From assembly GCF_019192965.1 (NCBI RefSeq), contig NZ_JAHTKU010000010.1, forward strand, positions 62,001-126,000: a stretch of 64,000 nucleotides of DNA. Direction: 5' to 3'. The position numbers and the translations under genes were made by a program. Below are positions 26,067 through 33,836 of this stretch, in pieces (positions within the stretch are counted from its first letter, which is position 1; every line of letters begins with the position of its first letter). Source of the stretch: Nocardioides daeguensis (GTDB taxonomy: Bacteria; Actinomycetota; Actinomycetes; Propionibacteriales; Nocardioidaceae). The notes beneath the pieces are model-generated. The model was not told where the DNA came from. It was given only the letters and a program-made list of their open reading frames with translations, and did no database searches.

Positions 26067-27083
26067 TCAGAGGAAGCCGACCTCCTCGAGGAGGTCGACG
26101 ACCTTCTCGGCATCCAGGTCGGACACGTTGACCTGCGGCGGCTGGAGCTCGCTGAACTGCTTCGTGACGCCCTCGAGCTGGACGTCCGGGTTGAGCGGGT
26201 ACTCCAGCGCGTAGCTGTCGGCGAGGATCTGCTGGCCCTTGCGGTCCACCAGGAACTTCACGAACTTGCGGGCCTCGGCCTTCATGTCGCTCGACTCGAG
26301 GATGCCGGCGCCGGACACGCTGACGAAGGCGCCCGGGTCGCCGCCGGTGAAGTAGTGCTGCGCGGAGTGGTCGCTGACGTCGCCGTTCTCCTTGCGGTCG
26401 CGCTCCCAGTAGTAGTGGTAGACGATGCCGACCTCGACCTCACCGGAGTCGACCGCCTCGAGCACGAGGTTGTTGCCGTCGTACACCTTGCCGTTGGCCT
26501 TGATGCCCTCGAGCCAGGCCTTCGTGGCCTCCTCGCCCTCGAGCTCGAGGACGGCCGCGACGATCGCCTGGAAGTCCGCGCCGGTGGGGGAGAAGGAGAT
26601 CCGGCCCTTCCACTCCGGCTTCGCGAGGTCGAGCAGGGAGGCGGGCAGCTCGGACTCCTCGATCGAGTCGGTGTTGTAGACCAGCACGGTCGAGCGGGCC
26701 ACGAAGCCGGTCCACAGGCCGCTGCGCGGGCGGTACTGCTCGGGGATGACGTCGAGGATGTCGCTCGGCAGCTCGTCGAACAGTCCGGCGGCCTCGACCT
26801 GGGACATGGCCGGGGAGTTCTCGGTCAAGAAGACGTCGGCCGGGGACGCCTTGCCCTCGGCGACGATCTGGTTCGACATCTCCAGGTCCTTGCCGTTGCG
26901 CAGCTCGACCTCGATGCCGGTCTCCTTGGTGAACTCCGGGGCGATCTCCTTGAGCAGCGGCTCGTGCTGCGCGTTGTAGATCACCAGCTTCGGCTCGTCG
27001 TCGCCGCCGCAGGCGGCCAGGAAGGGCGCGACCAGGCTGAGGCCCGCGATCGCGAGGCCGGTGCGGAGGAGCTGCTTGTTCAT
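26067..27083 (-). CDS. fbpA: Fe(III)-binding lipoprotein of ABC transporter
   Basis: 338 residues. The lipoprotein signal ends LAAC with Cys25. The mature part is a class D periplasmic-binding fold typical of FbpA/FutA: KLVIYNAQHEPLLKEI, DVFLTENSPAMSQ, and the paired Tyr motif VYHYYWERD (about 223-231) that coordinates ferric iron in this family. The ATG overlaps the stop of the upstream adenylation-domain gene, so the transporter is coupled to it. Confidence 0.9.
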   Translation of the reverse strand: MNKQLLRTGLAIAGLSLVAPFLAACGGDDEPKLVIYNAQHEPLLKEIAPEFTKETGIEVELRNGKDLEMSNQIVAEGKASPADVFLTENSPAMSQVEAAGLFDELPSDILDVIPEQYRPRSGLWTGFVARSTVLVYNTDSIEESELPASLLDLAKPEWKGRISFSPTGADFQAIVAAVLELEGEEATKAWLEGIKANGKVYDGNNLVLEAVDSGEVEVGIVYHYYWERDRKENGDVSDHSAQHYFTGGDPGAFVSVSGAGILESSDMKAEARKFVKFLVDRKGQQILADSYALEYPLNPDVQLEGVTKQFSELQPPQVNVSDLDAEKVVDLLEEVGFL

Positions 27084-29653
27084 CGGACTTCCTCATCGGT
27101 TCGTTGGACGGGAGCGTAGTGAGGCAGGGGGAGGGCGAGGGACGCCACCCACCCGGACAGCCGGGCGGACACGCGGTTGACGACCTGCCAGGCGAGCACA
27201 CCGACCGCGAGCGACGCCAGCAGGCCACCGAGCGGCCAGCGGGTCTCGAACCACGGGTAGACCTGCCAGTGGGTCAGGTAGACGTAGAGCGAAGCGCTCG
27301 CGACCACGCCCGTCGGAGCGACGAGCACCCGCGGCCACGGGACGGTCGGCACCCACACGAGGACGGTGACGCCGGCGGCGACGAGCAGGTCGCGGGGCGT
27401 GCTGCCGGTGAACCCGGCGCACCCCGCGAGCAGCACCGCGGTCACCAGGACCCGGTCGCGGCGCCCGCGCGCGACGGCGGCCGCCCACCCGGCGAGGAAC
27501 AGCCACGCCACGAACTGCGAGGAGTGGATGACGTCCCCGTCGTACGACGTCAGGTCGGCCGCGTAGCGCGGGACGAGCGCGACCGTGGCCAGCCCCAGGG
27601 CCAGGGGGAACCGGTGGCGGCGCTCGAACGCCAGCACTCGCGGCAGCGCGGTGAGCAGGCCGGCGCCGAGGGTCATGATCAGCACCACCTCGACGAACCA
27701 GTAGTACCAAGCCGGCTCGGACCAGGCGCGCGCCCCGAGGAGGTCGTTGAGCAGGAACACGGTGCGCCAGCCGGGTTCGCCGGTGAGGAGCGCGACCGCG
27801 CCGATCCACAGCACCGACGGCACCGCGACCCGGGCCGTGGCGCGGGCGACCCGGCGGACCCGGTCGCGTGGGCCCTCGTCGGCGAGGTGGAAGCGGGCGA
27901 AGTTGACCCCCGCGACCGCGAGCAGCACGTGGGCGCCGCCGAGCACCACCCACAGGTTGGTGTGGGAGCCGACGATGAGCACGATCGCCAGCGCGCGCAG
28001 CACGATGGTGGTGTCCACCCGCGCCCAGGCCGGGCTCCGGCGTGGTGCGGGCGGGCCCGGGGCGATCCGCGCGGCCAGCTCGGCGACCGTGCGGTTCGGC
28101 CAGTCCGCGGGCAGCCGGCCGAGGCGGCTCTCCAGGCGCAGGGAGAGCTCGACGTAGGACAGTGAGTCGCCGCCGAGGCCGACGAAGGACTGGTCGGGGT
28201 CCACTGCGGGCAGACCCAGGACCCGGGCGTAGAGACGGGCGAGCGACGCGGCCGGGTCGCCCTCGGCGGGGGCGGTGGCGGCGGGCGTCAGGCCGAGGCG
28301 GCCCACCGCCTGCTGGTCGAGCTTGCCGTTGGGCAGCCGTGGCAGCGCCGGCACGGGCACCACCAGCGCGGCGTGGGCCGGGAGCCCGGTTGCGGCGGTG
28401 GCCGCGGCACCCACCTCCGCGAGGGTCGCGGCGTCCGGGGCCCCGGGGACGGCGACCACGAGGCGGGTGCCGTCGGCGGACTCGGCGCAGCCGACGTCGT
28501 GGCCCCCGAGGCCGAGCAGCGTCTGCACCCGGTCCAGGTCGATCCGCTGCCCGAACAGCTTGGCGAATCGGGAGCGGCGAGCGACGATCTCGACCAGCCC
28601 CTCGGCCGTGAACCGCGCGAGGTCGCCGGTGCGCAGCTCGCCGGGACCGGCCGGGAGGGCGAGGTCGGCCGGCCTCTCGGCGTACCCCATCATCACGTTG
28701 GGGCCGCGGTACACGAGCTCGCCGACGCCGTCCCCGGCGCCCTCGACCGGGTCGAGCCACAGCTCGCCGCCGGGGATCGCGACGCCGACGGTGCCGGGGT
28801 GGGTGCTGGCCAGCTCGGGCGGGAGGTAGGCCATCCGCGCGGTGGCCTCGGTCTGGCCGTACATCACGACCAGCTCCCAGCCCTCGCGCGCCCCCTGCTC
28901 GGCGAGGGCACGGACCCGGTCGGGGGCGAGCCGCCCGCCGGCCTGGGTGACCTGGCGCAGGGTCGGCAGCTGCGGCCAGCCGGCCGTGCCGAGGAGGTCG
29001 AAGGTGTAGGGCACGCCCGCGAAGGACGTGACGCCCTCGGTGCGGGCCCGCTCCCACAGCGCGGGGTCGGTCACCGAGCGGTCGTCGAGCACCACCGCCG
29101 CCCCGGCCAGCAGGTGGCTGTGCAGCACCGACAGGCCGTAGCAGTAGTCCAGCGGCAGTGTCGTCAGCGCGACGTCGTCGCCGGTGAGGTGCAGGTACGA
29201 CGCGATGGCGGCTGCGTTGGCGTCGAGGTTGGCCGCCGACAGCCGGACGAGCTTGGGCGACCCGGTCGACCCGGAGGTGCTCAGCAGCAGTCGCAGGTCG
29301 GGGTGCAGCACGGGCGCGGTCGTCCGCGCGGCCCGCCAGCGCCCGCCGACCCGCTCGACCGAGGCGCCGTACGCCCGGGCCAGGCCGTCGTCGTGGGTGA
29401 GCAGGCTCGCGTGGCCCCCGGTGAACGCAGCCAGCCAGGTCACCACGAACTCGGCCGTGGCCGCCGGGCGGAGCCGGACCAGCTGGCCCGGGCCGAGCGC
29501 GGCGAGCTGGTCACGGGCGGTCGTGACCCGCCGGTCGAGCTCGGCGTAGGTCAGCGTGCCGGACGTCGTCCGGAGGGCGGGGCGCTCGCCGTGGCGCGCG
29601 AGGTCGTCGGCGATGCCCGCCGCGACCTTGGTGCCCGTTCCGCGTCCCCCCAC
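27080..29653 (-). CDS. Adenylation - carrier protein - acyltransferase-3 membrane protein
   Basis: 857 residues in three parts. (1) Acyl/amino-acid adenylation domain, about 1-440: LLLSTSGSTGSPKLV, YGQTEATARM, GELRTGDLARF and the catalytic-Lys region LPRLPNGKLDQQA. (2) Carrier domain, about 455-530, with the phosphopantetheine Ser in LGGDSLSYVEL. (3) A roughly 10-helix acyltransferase-3-like membrane domain, about 550-840. It would activate an acid, hold it as a thioester and pass it to an acceptor at the membrane. It leads the iron-transport operon and follows two DtxR/IdeR-like boxes, so it may make or modify a siderophore-like or iron-responsive lipid (inference). The GTG start has GGAG only 3 bases upstream. 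Confidence 0.82.
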   Translation of the reverse strand: MGGRGTGTKVAAGIADDLARHGERPALRTTSGTLTYAELDRRVTTARDQLAALGPGQLVRLRPAATAEFVVTWLAAFTGGHASLLTHDDGLARAYGASVERVGGRWRAARTTAPVLHPDLRLLLSTSGSTGSPKLVRLSAANLDANAAAIASYLHLTGDDVALTTLPLDYCYGLSVLHSHLLAGAAVVLDDRSVTDPALWERARTEGVTSFAGVPYTFDLLGTAGWPQLPTLRQVTQAGGRLAPDRVRALAEQGAREGWELVVMYGQTEATARMAYLPPELASTHPGTVGVAIPGGELWLDPVEGAGDGVGELVYRGPNVMMGYAERPADLALPAGPGELRTGDLARFTAEGLVEIVARRSRFAKLFGQRIDLDRVQTLLGLGGHDVGCAESADGTRLVVAVPGAPDAATLAEVGAAATAATGLPAHAALVVPVPALPRLPNGKLDQQAVGRLGLTPAATAPAEGDPAASLARLYARVLGLPAVDPDQSFVGLGGDSLSYVELSLRLESRLGRLPADWPNRTVAELAARIAPGPPAPRRSPAWARVDTTIVLRALAIVLIVGSHTNLWVVLGGAHVLLAVAGVNFARFHLADEGPRDRVRRVARATARVAVPSVLWIGAVALLTGEPGWRTVFLLNDLLGARAWSEPAWYYWFVEVVLIMTLGAGLLTALPRVLAFERRHRFPLALGLATVALVPRYAADLTSYDGDVIHSSQFVAWLFLAGWAAAVARGRRDRVLVTAVLLAGCAGFTGSTPRDLLVAAGVTVLVWVPTVPWPRVLVAPTGVVASASLYVYLTHWQVYPWFETRWPLGGLLASLAVGVLAWQVVNRVSARLSGWVASLALPLPHYAPVQRTDEEVR

Positions 29654-29663
29654 GGCTCCAGGC

Positions 29664-29682
29664 TAAAGCAAGGCTGCCCTTA
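29664..29682. promoter_or_regulatory. DtxR/IdeR-like iron box 1
   Basis: TAAAGCAAGGCTGCCCTTA; its complement, TAAGGGCAGCCTTGCTTTA, agrees with about 12 of 19 positions of the iron-box consensus TTAGGTTAGGCTAACCTAA. It is 11 bases upstream of the operon's first start codon. Confidence 0.5.
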
Positions 29683-29683
29683 A

Positions 29684-29702
29684 TGCGGAAAGCCTGCCCT
29701 TA
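29684..29702. promoter_or_regulatory. DtxR/IdeR-like iron box 2
   Basis: TGCGGAAAGCCTGCCCTTA, 20 bases from box 1 in the same orientation, sharing AAGSCTGCCCTTA with it and again matching about 12 of 19 consensus positions. It overlaps the last codon and stop of the reductase gene upstream. Confidence 0.5.
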
Positions 29703-30170
29703 CTGAGACGGGCTGAGCAGGAACACCGGGATCACCCGGTCGGTCCACGCGACGTACTTGTCGTAGTTCGGCCACACCGTGACCATGTGGGCCCAGGCCT
29801 TCGCCTTCTCGTCCCCGGTCAGCTCGCGCCAGGTGCACGTGTGATCGCGCCCCCGGTAGGAGAGGTGGGCCGTCTCGGTCGCGCGCAGGTTGAGCGTCCA
29901 CGCCGGTGCCTTCGGGCCGCCGAAGTGCGATCCGGCGACCAGCCAGCCGCCCTGCCACGGCACGCACAGCAGCGGGGTGGACCTCGAGACCCCCGACCGA
30001 CGACCCGGCACGGTGAGCATCAGGTTGGGCAGACCGGCGAGGTCGAGGATGCTGAGCCTGCCCCGCGTCAGTCGCTGCAGGCGGGTGTCGGTCCAGGTGA
30101 TCTGGGGGAGCAGCTTCGGCATCCATGGCTGGGAGCCGAGCTTGATCGCGACGGGGGTGAACAGACCCAT
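29700..30170 (-). CDS. F420-dependent nitroreductase-family (DDN-like) protein
   Basis: 156 residues, the usual length of the deazaflavin-dependent nitroreductase family (PF04075). Typical segments are LMLTVPGRRSGVSRSTPLLCV, WLVAGSHFGGPKAPAWTLNLRA and the closing YVAWTDRVIPVFLL. It probably reduces small molecules with F420H2. The ATG is six bases downstream of a TAGGGT -10 element, so the mRNA is likely leaderless. The promoter overlaps a KstR-type palindrome (next entry). Confidence 0.85.
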   Translation of the reverse strand: MGLFTPVAIKLGSQPWMPKLLPQITWTDTRLQRLTRGRLSILDLAGLPNLMLTVPGRRSGVSRSTPLLCVPWQGGWLVAGSHFGGPKAPAWTLNLRATETAHLSYRGRDHTCTWRELTGDEKAKAWAHMVTVWPNYDKYVAWTDRVIPVFLLSPSQ

Positions 30171-30176
30171 GGCCGA

Positions 30177-30194
30177 ACCCTAGAACGCGTTCTC
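30177..30194 (-). promoter_or_regulatory. Leaderless promoter with KstR-like operator
   Basis: On the minus strand TAGGGT (30177-30182) is six bases from the ATG of the reductase gene. Directly behind it, 30181-30194 reads TAGAACGCGTTCTC, fitting TnnAACnnGTTnn of the TetR-family sterol-catabolism repressor KstR, with a perfect 12-base palindrome AGAACGCGTTCT. Confidence 0.5.
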
Positions 30195-30233
30195 GGCTTC
30201 GGGGGAAACCTCGGGAAGCGTCCGCGGGAACGG

Positions 30234-30269
30234 CGACGGGGCGCCCTCCGGGTGGAGGGCGCCCCGTCG
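30234..30269. terminator. Strong 16-bp hairpin
   Basis: CGACGGGGCGCCCTCC, loop GGGT, then the exact complement ending at 30269. It sits just downstream of the RDD gene's stop (minus strand). No T-run follows, as is usual in high-GC actinobacteria. Confidence 0.8.
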
Positions 30270-30282
30270 TACGACGAGCAGG

Positions 30283-30891
30283 TCAGCCGACCTGCATGAC
30301 GCGGGTGCCGCCCGCGAACTTGTCGTGCCAGCCCTGGTGGTTGGGCTGGTCGTTGTTGAGCGTGATCGCGATGTAGATCACGACCGCCAGCGGGACCGCC
30401 CAGCCGAGGAAGAACCACCCGACGAACGGGATGATGCTGAGGATGCCCAGCGCGGAGTAGGCGTTGCGCTTGATGGCCTGCTCCATGGTCGGCTTGCTGA
30501 CGCCGTCGGGGCCGTAGGTCCGCAGCTTCATGACCATCTTGCCGACGGTCTGCCCCGAGTTGGATTCCATGAAGGCGAAGTAGCCGAGGTAGGCGGCGGC
30601 CTGGACGATGGCCGTGACCGTGTAGAACAGGAAGTACTCGCCGAACGAGTGCACGAACCCGGTCAGGAAGATCCCGCTGAAGACCGCGTAGAGGATCGCG
30701 TAGACGATCCCCAGCAGGATGTGGTCGATGAGCCGCGCCAGGAAGCGGTTGAGCAGCTCGGCCGGACGGGGCACGCCGGTGGGGGCGCCGCCGTACGGCT
30801 GCTGCGGCTGCGGCGGACCGCCGTAGCCACCCGGCGGGGGCGGCGGCGTACCGCCCGGCGGGGGCGGCGGAGGCGGCTGGTTGAAGGACAT
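30283..30891 (-). CDS. RDD-family membrane protein with Pro/Gly-rich N-terminus
   Basis: 202 residues. The first 45 are Pro/Gly/Gln-rich (MSFNQPPPPPPPGGTPPPP...), a disordered cytoplasmic tail common in actinobacterial RDD proteins. The RDD domain starts with NRFLARLIDHILLGIV (Arg-Asp at about 51-55), continues with SNSGQTVGKMVMKLR and has three to four TM helices. Function is not established; some RDD proteins take part in transport. The start has GAGGAG seven bases upstream. Confidence 0.85.
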   Translation of the reverse strand: MSFNQPPPPPPPGGTPPPPPGGYGGPPQPQQPYGGAPTGVPRPAELLNRFLARLIDHILLGIVYAILYAVFSGIFLTGFVHSFGEYFLFYTVTAIVQAAAYLGYFAFMESNSGQTVGKMVMKLRTYGPDGVSKPTMEQAIKRNAYSALGILSIIPFVGWFFLGWAVPLAVVIYIAITLNNDQPNHQGWHDKFAGGTRVMQVG

Positions 30892-31034
30892 CAGGTCTCC
30901 TCGAGTCAGTCATGGACACGGGTGCGTGCCCAGGGGGTGGCAGCAATGTAGTGCGGAAAGGTGCCTCCGAGTCGGCATTGCGAGCGTTCTTGCCCCGTTG
31001 CCCGGCCGTTCAACCCACTGATGCCGGGTCCTCC

Positions 31035-31049
31035 TACCTTCCGAGCGTG
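31035..31049 (+). promoter_or_regulatory. Leaderless -10 element of the mannosyltransferase gene
   Basis: TACCTT (31035-31040), six bases, then GTG at 31047: the usual -10-to-start spacing of leaderless actinobacterial mRNAs. No Shine-Dalgarno is present. Confidence 0.5.
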
Positions 31050-32585
31050 ATCGCTCGCGGAACGCTCGGCAGCCTGCTCGTGCTGCTCGGGGGACTCGTC
31101 ACGGCAACGCTGCCGGCCTCGACCCCGGTGCTGCGGCTGGGCACCCTCGGCGCGCTGCGTGCCCACGAGGTCGGCCGGATGGCCGGCCTGGTGGTGGTCC
31201 TGGTGGGCCTGGGCCTGTTGGCGAACGCGTGGCTGCGGCTGTGCCGCACCGTCGCGGTCGGCGACCGCGAGACCACCGACCCGGTCGACGGGGTCGCCCT
31301 CGTGCGGTTCGCGGCCGTCGTCTGGTCGGCGCCGCTGCTGCTGGCCCCGCCGCTGTTCTCCCGGGACGGCTGGTCGTATGCCGCGCAGGGCAAGCTCGCC
31401 GAGGTCGGCCTGTCGCCGTACGTCGTCGGGCCGGGTGCGCTCGCACCGGAGACCTTCCTCCCGCTGCCGGGCTGGATCACCGGTCCGCCGATCGTGCAGG
31501 CGGTCGACCCGATGTGGTGGGACACCGCGACGCCGTACGGGCCGGTCCCGGTGTTCCTCGGCGCGATCGTCGCCCACGTCACCGGCAACCCGTGGATCCT
31601 GGTGATCGCGCACCGTGGGTTCGCGCTGGTCGGGCTCGTGCTGCTGGCCTGGGCGGTGCCGCGGCTCGCGGCGTGGGGTGGCGCCAACCCGGCCGTCGCC
31701 ACCGCCCTGGTCATCGTGTCGCCGCTGATGATGGCCAACGGTGTCGCCGGCCTGCACAACGACCTGCTCATGGTCGGCCTGATGGCGGCCGCGCTGGTCG
31801 TGGCCGTCGATCGAGGCTGGGTGTGGGGAGCGGTGCTCGCGGGCGTCGCCGCGGGCGTCAAGGTGCCCGGCGGCCTGGTGGCGGTGGGCATCGTGCTCGT
31901 CTCGCTGCCCGCAGGAGCCGACCTGGTCGCCCGGCTGCGCCGATGCGGCGCGGTCGGTGCGGTGTCGGTCGGCACCCTGGTCGGCCTCGGTGTCGTCACC
32001 GGGATCGGCAACGGCTGGCTGGGCGCCCTCACCGTCCCCGGCGAGATCAACACCCCGCTCTCGGCCACCACCCTGGTCGGCGGCGTCCTCGACTGGCTGG
32101 CCCTCCACCTCGGCCTCGGTACCGACCCCGCCTTCTTCCGCGACCTGGTCCGCGCCGTCGGCCTGCTCGCCGCCCTGGCGATCGGCGCCTGGGTCGGCCT
32201 GCGCTGGCCCACCGGCTCCCGTCGTACCGCGATCGCGGCCGTCGCGACCGCCGGCGGCGCGTTCGTCGTCCTCTCGCCCGTCGTGCACCTGTGGTACTTC
32301 CTGCTGCTGCCGCCCTTCCTCGCCGCCCAGCGGCTGCCGCGCCAAGCGAGCGGTGTCTTCGTCGCCGTGTCCGTGCTGCTCGGCCTGGTCGCGCCCCTCG
32401 ACTCCTCGCTGCACGGCGCCTACTACGCCATCGTGATCGGCTGCATGACCGTCGCGCTGCTGATGCCGGTCCTGCTGCTCACCCCGCCCGCCCGCGAGCG
32501 GCTGGCCCGGATCGTGACACCGCTCGCGCCGCCGCTTGTAACTATGGGTTACAGCACGAAAACCGGTGCAGGAACGCCCGGGTAG
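31047..32585 (+). CDS. Polyprenol-phosphomannose-dependent alpha-mannosyltransferase-like protein (MptA/B, GT87 type)
   Basis: 512 residues from GTG 31047, chosen for the leaderless -10; ATG 30912 would extend it by 45 residues without a ribosome site. About 12-13 TM helices with an early periplasmic acidic motif LFSRDGWSYAAQGKL, as in GT-C enzymes using polyprenyl-phospho-sugars. Other features are TPYGPVPVFLGAIVA, MMANGVAGLHNDLLM and HLWYFLLLPPFL. It probably extends mannan/lipoglycan chains outside the membrane. The last 18 codons lie inside the left copy of a 78-bp inverted repeat, so the C-terminus (LVTMGYSTKTGAGTPG) is repeat-derived. Confidence 0.8.
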   Translation: MIARGTLGSLLVLLGGLVTATLPASTPVLRLGTLGALRAHEVGRMAGLVVVLVGLGLLANAWLRLCRTVAVGDRETTDPVDGVALVRFAAVVWSAPLLLAPPLFSRDGWSYAAQGKLAEVGLSPYVVGPGALAPETFLPLPGWITGPPIVQAVDPMWWDTATPYGPVPVFLGAIVAHVTGNPWILVIAHRGFALVGLVLLAWAVPRLAAWGGANPAVATALVIVSPLMMANGVAGLHNDLLMVGLMAAALVVAVDRGWVWGAVLAGVAAGVKVPGGLVAVGIVLVSLPAGADLVARLRRCGAVGAVSVGTLVGLGVVTGIGNGWLGALTVPGEINTPLSATTLVGGVLDWLALHLGLGTDPAFFRDLVRAVGLLAALAIGAWVGLRWPTGSRRTAIAAVATAGGAFVVLSPVVHLWYFLLLPPFLAAQRLPRQASGVFVAVSVLLGLVAPLDSSLHGAYYAIVIGCMTVALLMPVLLLTPPARERLARIVTPLAPPLVTMGYSTKTGAGTPG

Positions 32586-32608
32586 TGGCCACAGCGCCCG
32601 GGTGGTCG
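32531..32608. repeat. 78-bp inverted repeat, left copy
   Basis: Matches the reverse complement of 33759-33836 over exactly 78 bases with 9 mismatches and no gap (88%). It contains GTAAC-N5-GTTAC, an invariant CGAAAACCGGTGCA core and two CCCGGGT boxes around TGGCCACAGC. It begins at the end of the mannosyltransferase coding region. Confidence 0.9.
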
Positions 32609-32706
32609 TCCCTTTGCGGGCCGGAACGAGCGCCGGTCGTACGCGGTCATCCACAGGTCCGGGAAACCCACGTGTCGACCGCGTTGCCGGAGGCAAGTGT
32701 CCAGCC

Positions 32707-33756
32707 ATGCATCCTCGGGTCCTGGCGGCACTGGCCGCGAACGGCGGTCTGATCACGCGCCACGAGCTTCACGACCTCGGCATCGGTCCGGGCCAGGTCC
32801 GGTCGTTGCTGCGGCGACGGCGAGGCGAGGCCGAACCTCGACTCCGCGTGCTCCGGCGCGGGATCTTCACCGCCACCGACATCTGGAACGCGCTTGACGC
32901 GTACGTCGGCCGGCCGCTGTTGCTCGCGCGCGCTGCCGGCCTCGCGGCGAAGCGGGACTGGGTGCTGAGCCACGACTCGTCCTGCCATCTCCAGGAGCTC
33001 CCGATGCTGCGTCCGAAGGTGCCGCTCGTCCACCTCACGAGGCCTGGCTGGACCAACGCCTGGACCGAGTACGGCGTCAAGCACCACCTGGCACCGTTCG
33101 ACCCCACGCAGGTGGTCGTCGTCGACGGCGTGCGTGCGCTCGGCCTCGCTCGCACCGCCGGCGGCCTCGGCCGGGGGCCACGGGTACGGCCCGGTCTGGT
33201 GGCGTGTGACGCGGCGATGAGGCGGGGCGTGGGCCGTGCGGATCTCTGGCGCGCGCTCGACGTCATGCGGAGCTGGCCCGGCGTGAAGGACGCCCGTCCG
33301 GCAGTCCAGCTGGCCGATCCGGGAGCCGAGAGCGTGCTGGAGACCTTGGCGCGGGAGCTGGTCGTCGAGGCCGGGATCGGTCAGCCGGAGACGCAGTTCC
33401 CGGTGCGAACGACACGAGGTGTGGCCTGGTGCGACCTGCGGGTCGGCAACCTGATGATCGAGGCCGACGGCGAGGTCAAGTACCTCGACGAGGCCGGCGG
33501 GGGTCTGTCGGTCGAGCCGCGGCAGACGTGGTTCGACGAGAAGGTTCGGGAGAGGGCGGTCACCGACCGTGGCCTCGTGGTGGTGCGGGTCGTCAACGAC
33601 GACATCTGGACGCGACGCCGCCGAGCGGAGGCGATCGACCGGATCAGGCGCGCGCATGCCGAGGCGGTCCAGCGATTCGGTCCCGAGATCTCCCCGGACC
33701 TGGCCCGCGAGGCGGAGGAGCTCCGTCGACAGTACGGCGATCGTCGCTCGGCCTGA
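32707..33756 (+). CDS. AbiEi-like winged-helix / PD-(D/E)XK-like (DUF559-type) protein
   Basis: 349 residues from ATG 32707. Residues 1-50 resemble the AbiEi antitoxin N-terminal winged helix (VLAALAANGGLITRHELHDLGIGPGQVRSLL...RRGIFTA). The middle carries WVLSHDSSCHLQELPM. Residues about 215-270 resemble a Vsr/DUF559 nuclease fold: AESVLETLARELVVEAGI, ...VAWCDLRVGNLMIEADGEVKYLDE, with candidate catalytic D...E-x-D...E-x-K. No AbiEii-type toxin gene is next to it. The gene is precisely bracketed by 78-bp inverted repeats, suggesting a mobile or repeatedly copied unit. Antitoxin or nuclease activity is unproven. Confidence 0.75.
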   Translation: MHPRVLAALAANGGLITRHELHDLGIGPGQVRSLLRRRRGEAEPRLRVLRRGIFTATDIWNALDAYVGRPLLLARAAGLAAKRDWVLSHDSSCHLQELPMLRPKVPLVHLTRPGWTNAWTEYGVKHHLAPFDPTQVVVVDGVRALGLARTAGGLGRGPRVRPGLVACDAAMRRGVGRADLWRALDVMRSWPGVKDARPAVQLADPGAESVLETLARELVVEAGIGQPETQFPVRTTRGVAWCDLRVGNLMIEADGEVKYLDEAGGGLSVEPRQTWFDEKVRERAVTDRGLVVVRVVNDDIWTRRRRAEAIDRIRRAHAEAVQRFGPEISPDLAREAEELRRQYGDRRSA

Positions 33757-33758
33757 GC

Positions 33759-33836
33759 CGACCACCCGGGTGCTGTGGCCACCACCCGGGCGTTGTTGCA
33801 CCGGTTTTCGCGTCGTAACACTTAGTTACAAGCGGC
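33759..33836. repeat. 78-bp inverted repeat, right copy
   Basis: Inverted partner of 32531-32608. It starts two bases after the stop of the AbiEi-like gene and ends one base before the stop codon of the facing glycosyltransferase gene, so both outer ends abut the 3' ends of neighbouring genes. Confidence 0.9.

Noticed and set aside
32707..33756. Complete AbiE toxin-antitoxin system
   Set aside because: Only an AbiEi-like gene is present; no nucleotidyltransferase toxin gene is adjacent on either side.
32531..33836. Classical insertion sequence
   Set aside because: No DDE or serine/tyrosine recombinase motifs in the enclosed gene, and no short target duplication that I can see at the outer edges.
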